14,829 nucleotides of DNA, taken from Clostridia bacterium. GTDB lineage: Bacteria > Bacillota > Clostridia > Christensenellales > Aristaeellaceae. The stretch lies in contig JAFPYA010000281.1 of assembly GCA_017412445.1 (NCBI GenBank), forward strand, positions 1 through 14,829. Reading direction: 5' to 3'. Below are positions 14,274-14,829 of this stretch, piece by piece. Position 1 is the first letter of the stretch. Every line of letters begins with the position of its first letter. The notes beneath the pieces are model-generated. The model saw nothing but the letters and a program-made list of their open reading frames with translations. It was not told the DNA's origin and searched no databases. The position numbers were made by a program, and so were the translations under genes.

Positions 14274-14302
14274 ATTATATCAACTCTCAGGTGTGTTGTA
14301 AA
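14274..14302 (-). promoter_or_regulatory. Promoter of the rRNA methyltransferase gene
   Basis: On the minus strand TTTACA (14297-14302; 5/6), a 17-base spacer and TATAAT (14274-14279) form a strong sigma-A site. It predicts a leader of about 155 nt before ATG 14111. A second -10-like TATACT at 14134-14139 lies closer to the gene but lacks a matching -35. Confidence 0.8.
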
Positions 14303-14463
14303 GTGGTGCTTTCATACCAAGGTACAGGCTGAACAACAGGTCTAATTCACATTGGTCTGTCACATGTTTTCAATTCATGTCGGCATTATCGAATCGATTA
14401 TCCTCATCATCCTTCTGATTGACTGAAACATATTTCACCGCCAAATTGCACTGAATCGTCACG

Positions 14464-14492
14464 ATTATACCATATTTCAGGCAGCTTTTAAA
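14464..14492 (-). promoter_or_regulatory. Extended -10 promoter candidate
   Basis: On the minus strand TGG-TATAAT (14464-14472) fits the TGnTATAAT extended -10 pattern. TTTAAA (14487-14492), 17 bases upstream, is a weak 4/6 match to the -35. The -10 overlaps a 13-base inverted repeat, AATCGT-c-ACGATT (14454-14466). It could add a second, upstream start for the methyltransferase transcript or drive a small RNA. Confidence 0.5.
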
Positions 14493-14596
14493 GCTCAAAA
14501 TAACCTTGATCTGTGCGTTCGAGGGCCATACCTGCGCAATATATTTTTCTAAAGTTCAATTCCAAGCGCTGAATAATCCAGTACTGTGCTTCTACT

Positions 14597-14627
14597 ATAA
14601 AAAGCATACAGTACCGGCCGTATGCTC
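14597..14627 (-). terminator. Intrinsic terminator candidate, minus strand
   Basis: On the minus strand AGCATAC (14626-14620) pairs with GTATGCT (14609-14603) around a 10-base loop, and TTTTTAT follows at once. The stem is short (7 bp). It would act downstream of the longer hairpin at 14651-14724, giving two tandem stops for transcription entering from the right. Confidence 0.55.
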
Positions 14628-14650
14628 TGCATAAACAAATCTGGCATAGT

Positions 14651-14724
14651 AAAAAAGGAAAGGCGCGCTGAGTGACTGCAGAGCTTTATGCTCTTGCAAT
14701 AATCAATCAGTCTGTCGCCTTTCC
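14651..14724 (-). terminator. Long imperfect hairpin ending in T6, minus strand
   Basis: On the minus strand GGAAAGGCG (14724-14716) pairs perfectly with CGCCTTTCC (14665-14657), and TTTTTT (14656-14651) follows. Inside, a second stem pairs GAGC with GCTC plus GCA with TGC across a one-base bulge (14678-14697), and CTGAGTGA (14668-14675) can pair with TCAATCAG (14703-14710) with one mismatch. The whole folds into one elongated hairpin of about 68 nt. The T-run argues for a terminator on this strand; the length is more than a terminator needs, so a small structured RNA or a short inverted-repeat element is possible. Confidence 0.6.
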
Positions 14725-14829
14725 CTTATGCAGCACAGGTAACGAGTTTTCTTCTATTTGTCAGACTGTCAAGATATGAGGTATTTATCACAATTGCTTA
14801 CGCCTCAAAATCAGTGTCTGATATCAGAC

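Larger units (their letters stand above)
14303..14829. other. Gene-poor region of about 530 bases
   Basis: I see no convincing coding sequence here on either strand; the longest start-to-stop frames I read were below 30 codons and lacked good ribosome sites. It is visibly more AT-rich than the surrounding genes. It contains, on the minus strand, two terminator-like hairpins (14597-14627 and 14651-14724) and an extended -10 promoter (14464-14492). At the right edge a minus-strand frame ends in LISDTDFEA before TAA (14798-14800), which may be the tail of a gene beyond the window. Confidence 0.6.

Noticed and set aside
14549..14632. 27-codon minus frame starting MQSIRPVLYAFY
   Set aside because: The terminator-like hairpin at 14597-14627 lies inside it, there is no ribosome site, and no similarity was recognised.
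1..14829. CRISPR arrays, insertion sequences, phage genes
   Set aside because: No regularly spaced repeats, transposase or integrase motifs, or terminal inverted repeats with target duplications were seen by eye.

Overview
The window reads as a chromosomal segment of a GC-rich, Gram-positive-type bacterium, most likely in the Firmicutes (Clostridia). The case rests on consensus sigma-A promoters, strong Shine-Dalgarno sites, GTG and TTG starts, translationally overlapping genes, frequent ATA (Ile) and AGG (Arg) codons, and a SEDS/class B PBP/FHA cell-wall cluster. The lineage is an inference from style, not from a marker gene. I see no insertion sequence, phage gene or CRISPR array.

Left block (1-3198). 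Two tRNA genes, Gln(CTG) then Glu(CTC, cut by the window edge), lie on the minus strand behind a perfect TTGACA-17-TATAAT promoter. Divergently on the plus strand runs a repair cluster: Nudix hydrolase, ruvC, ruvA, and a TIM-barrel sugar isomerase/epimerase-like protein. The expected ruvB is absent; the TIM-barrel gene sits in its place and overlaps ruvA by ATGA. A separate small two-helix membrane protein gene with its own promoter follows. It ends at a strong bidirectional terminator.

Central block (3345-12750). One long minus-strand operon starts at a TTGATT-17-TATAAT promoter. In order of transcription it encodes an FHA-domain protein, a RodA/FtsW (SEDS) glycan polymerase, a class B penicillin-binding protein, a MoxR AAA+ ATPase, a DUF58 protein, a multi-pass membrane protein with a DUF4129-like tail, UvrC, and a small P-loop kinase-like protein. 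Five of the seven junctions are 4-base stop/start overlaps if the kinase is read from its upstream ATG (four if from the start chosen here). The other two gaps are only 9 and 31 bases. The first three products form a septal or elongation peptidoglycan module. The next three form a MoxR/DUF58/TgpA-like module, here lacking the transglutaminase domain. UvrC is a nucleotide-excision-repair nuclease carried at the end.

Right block (12783-14829). An RsmF/NOL1-family rRNA m5C methyltransferase is transcribed from the minus strand behind a strong promoter and a leader of about 155 nt containing a hairpin. Beyond it lie roughly 500 bases without a convincing gene. On the minus strand these hold two terminator-like hairpins (one unusually long), an extended -10 promoter, and, at the right edge, a perfect 14-base palindrome.

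The window is largely housekeeping. The most interesting points are the ruvB-less ruvCA cluster, the fusion of two cell-envelope modules with uvrC in one operon, and the structured, gene-poor right end.
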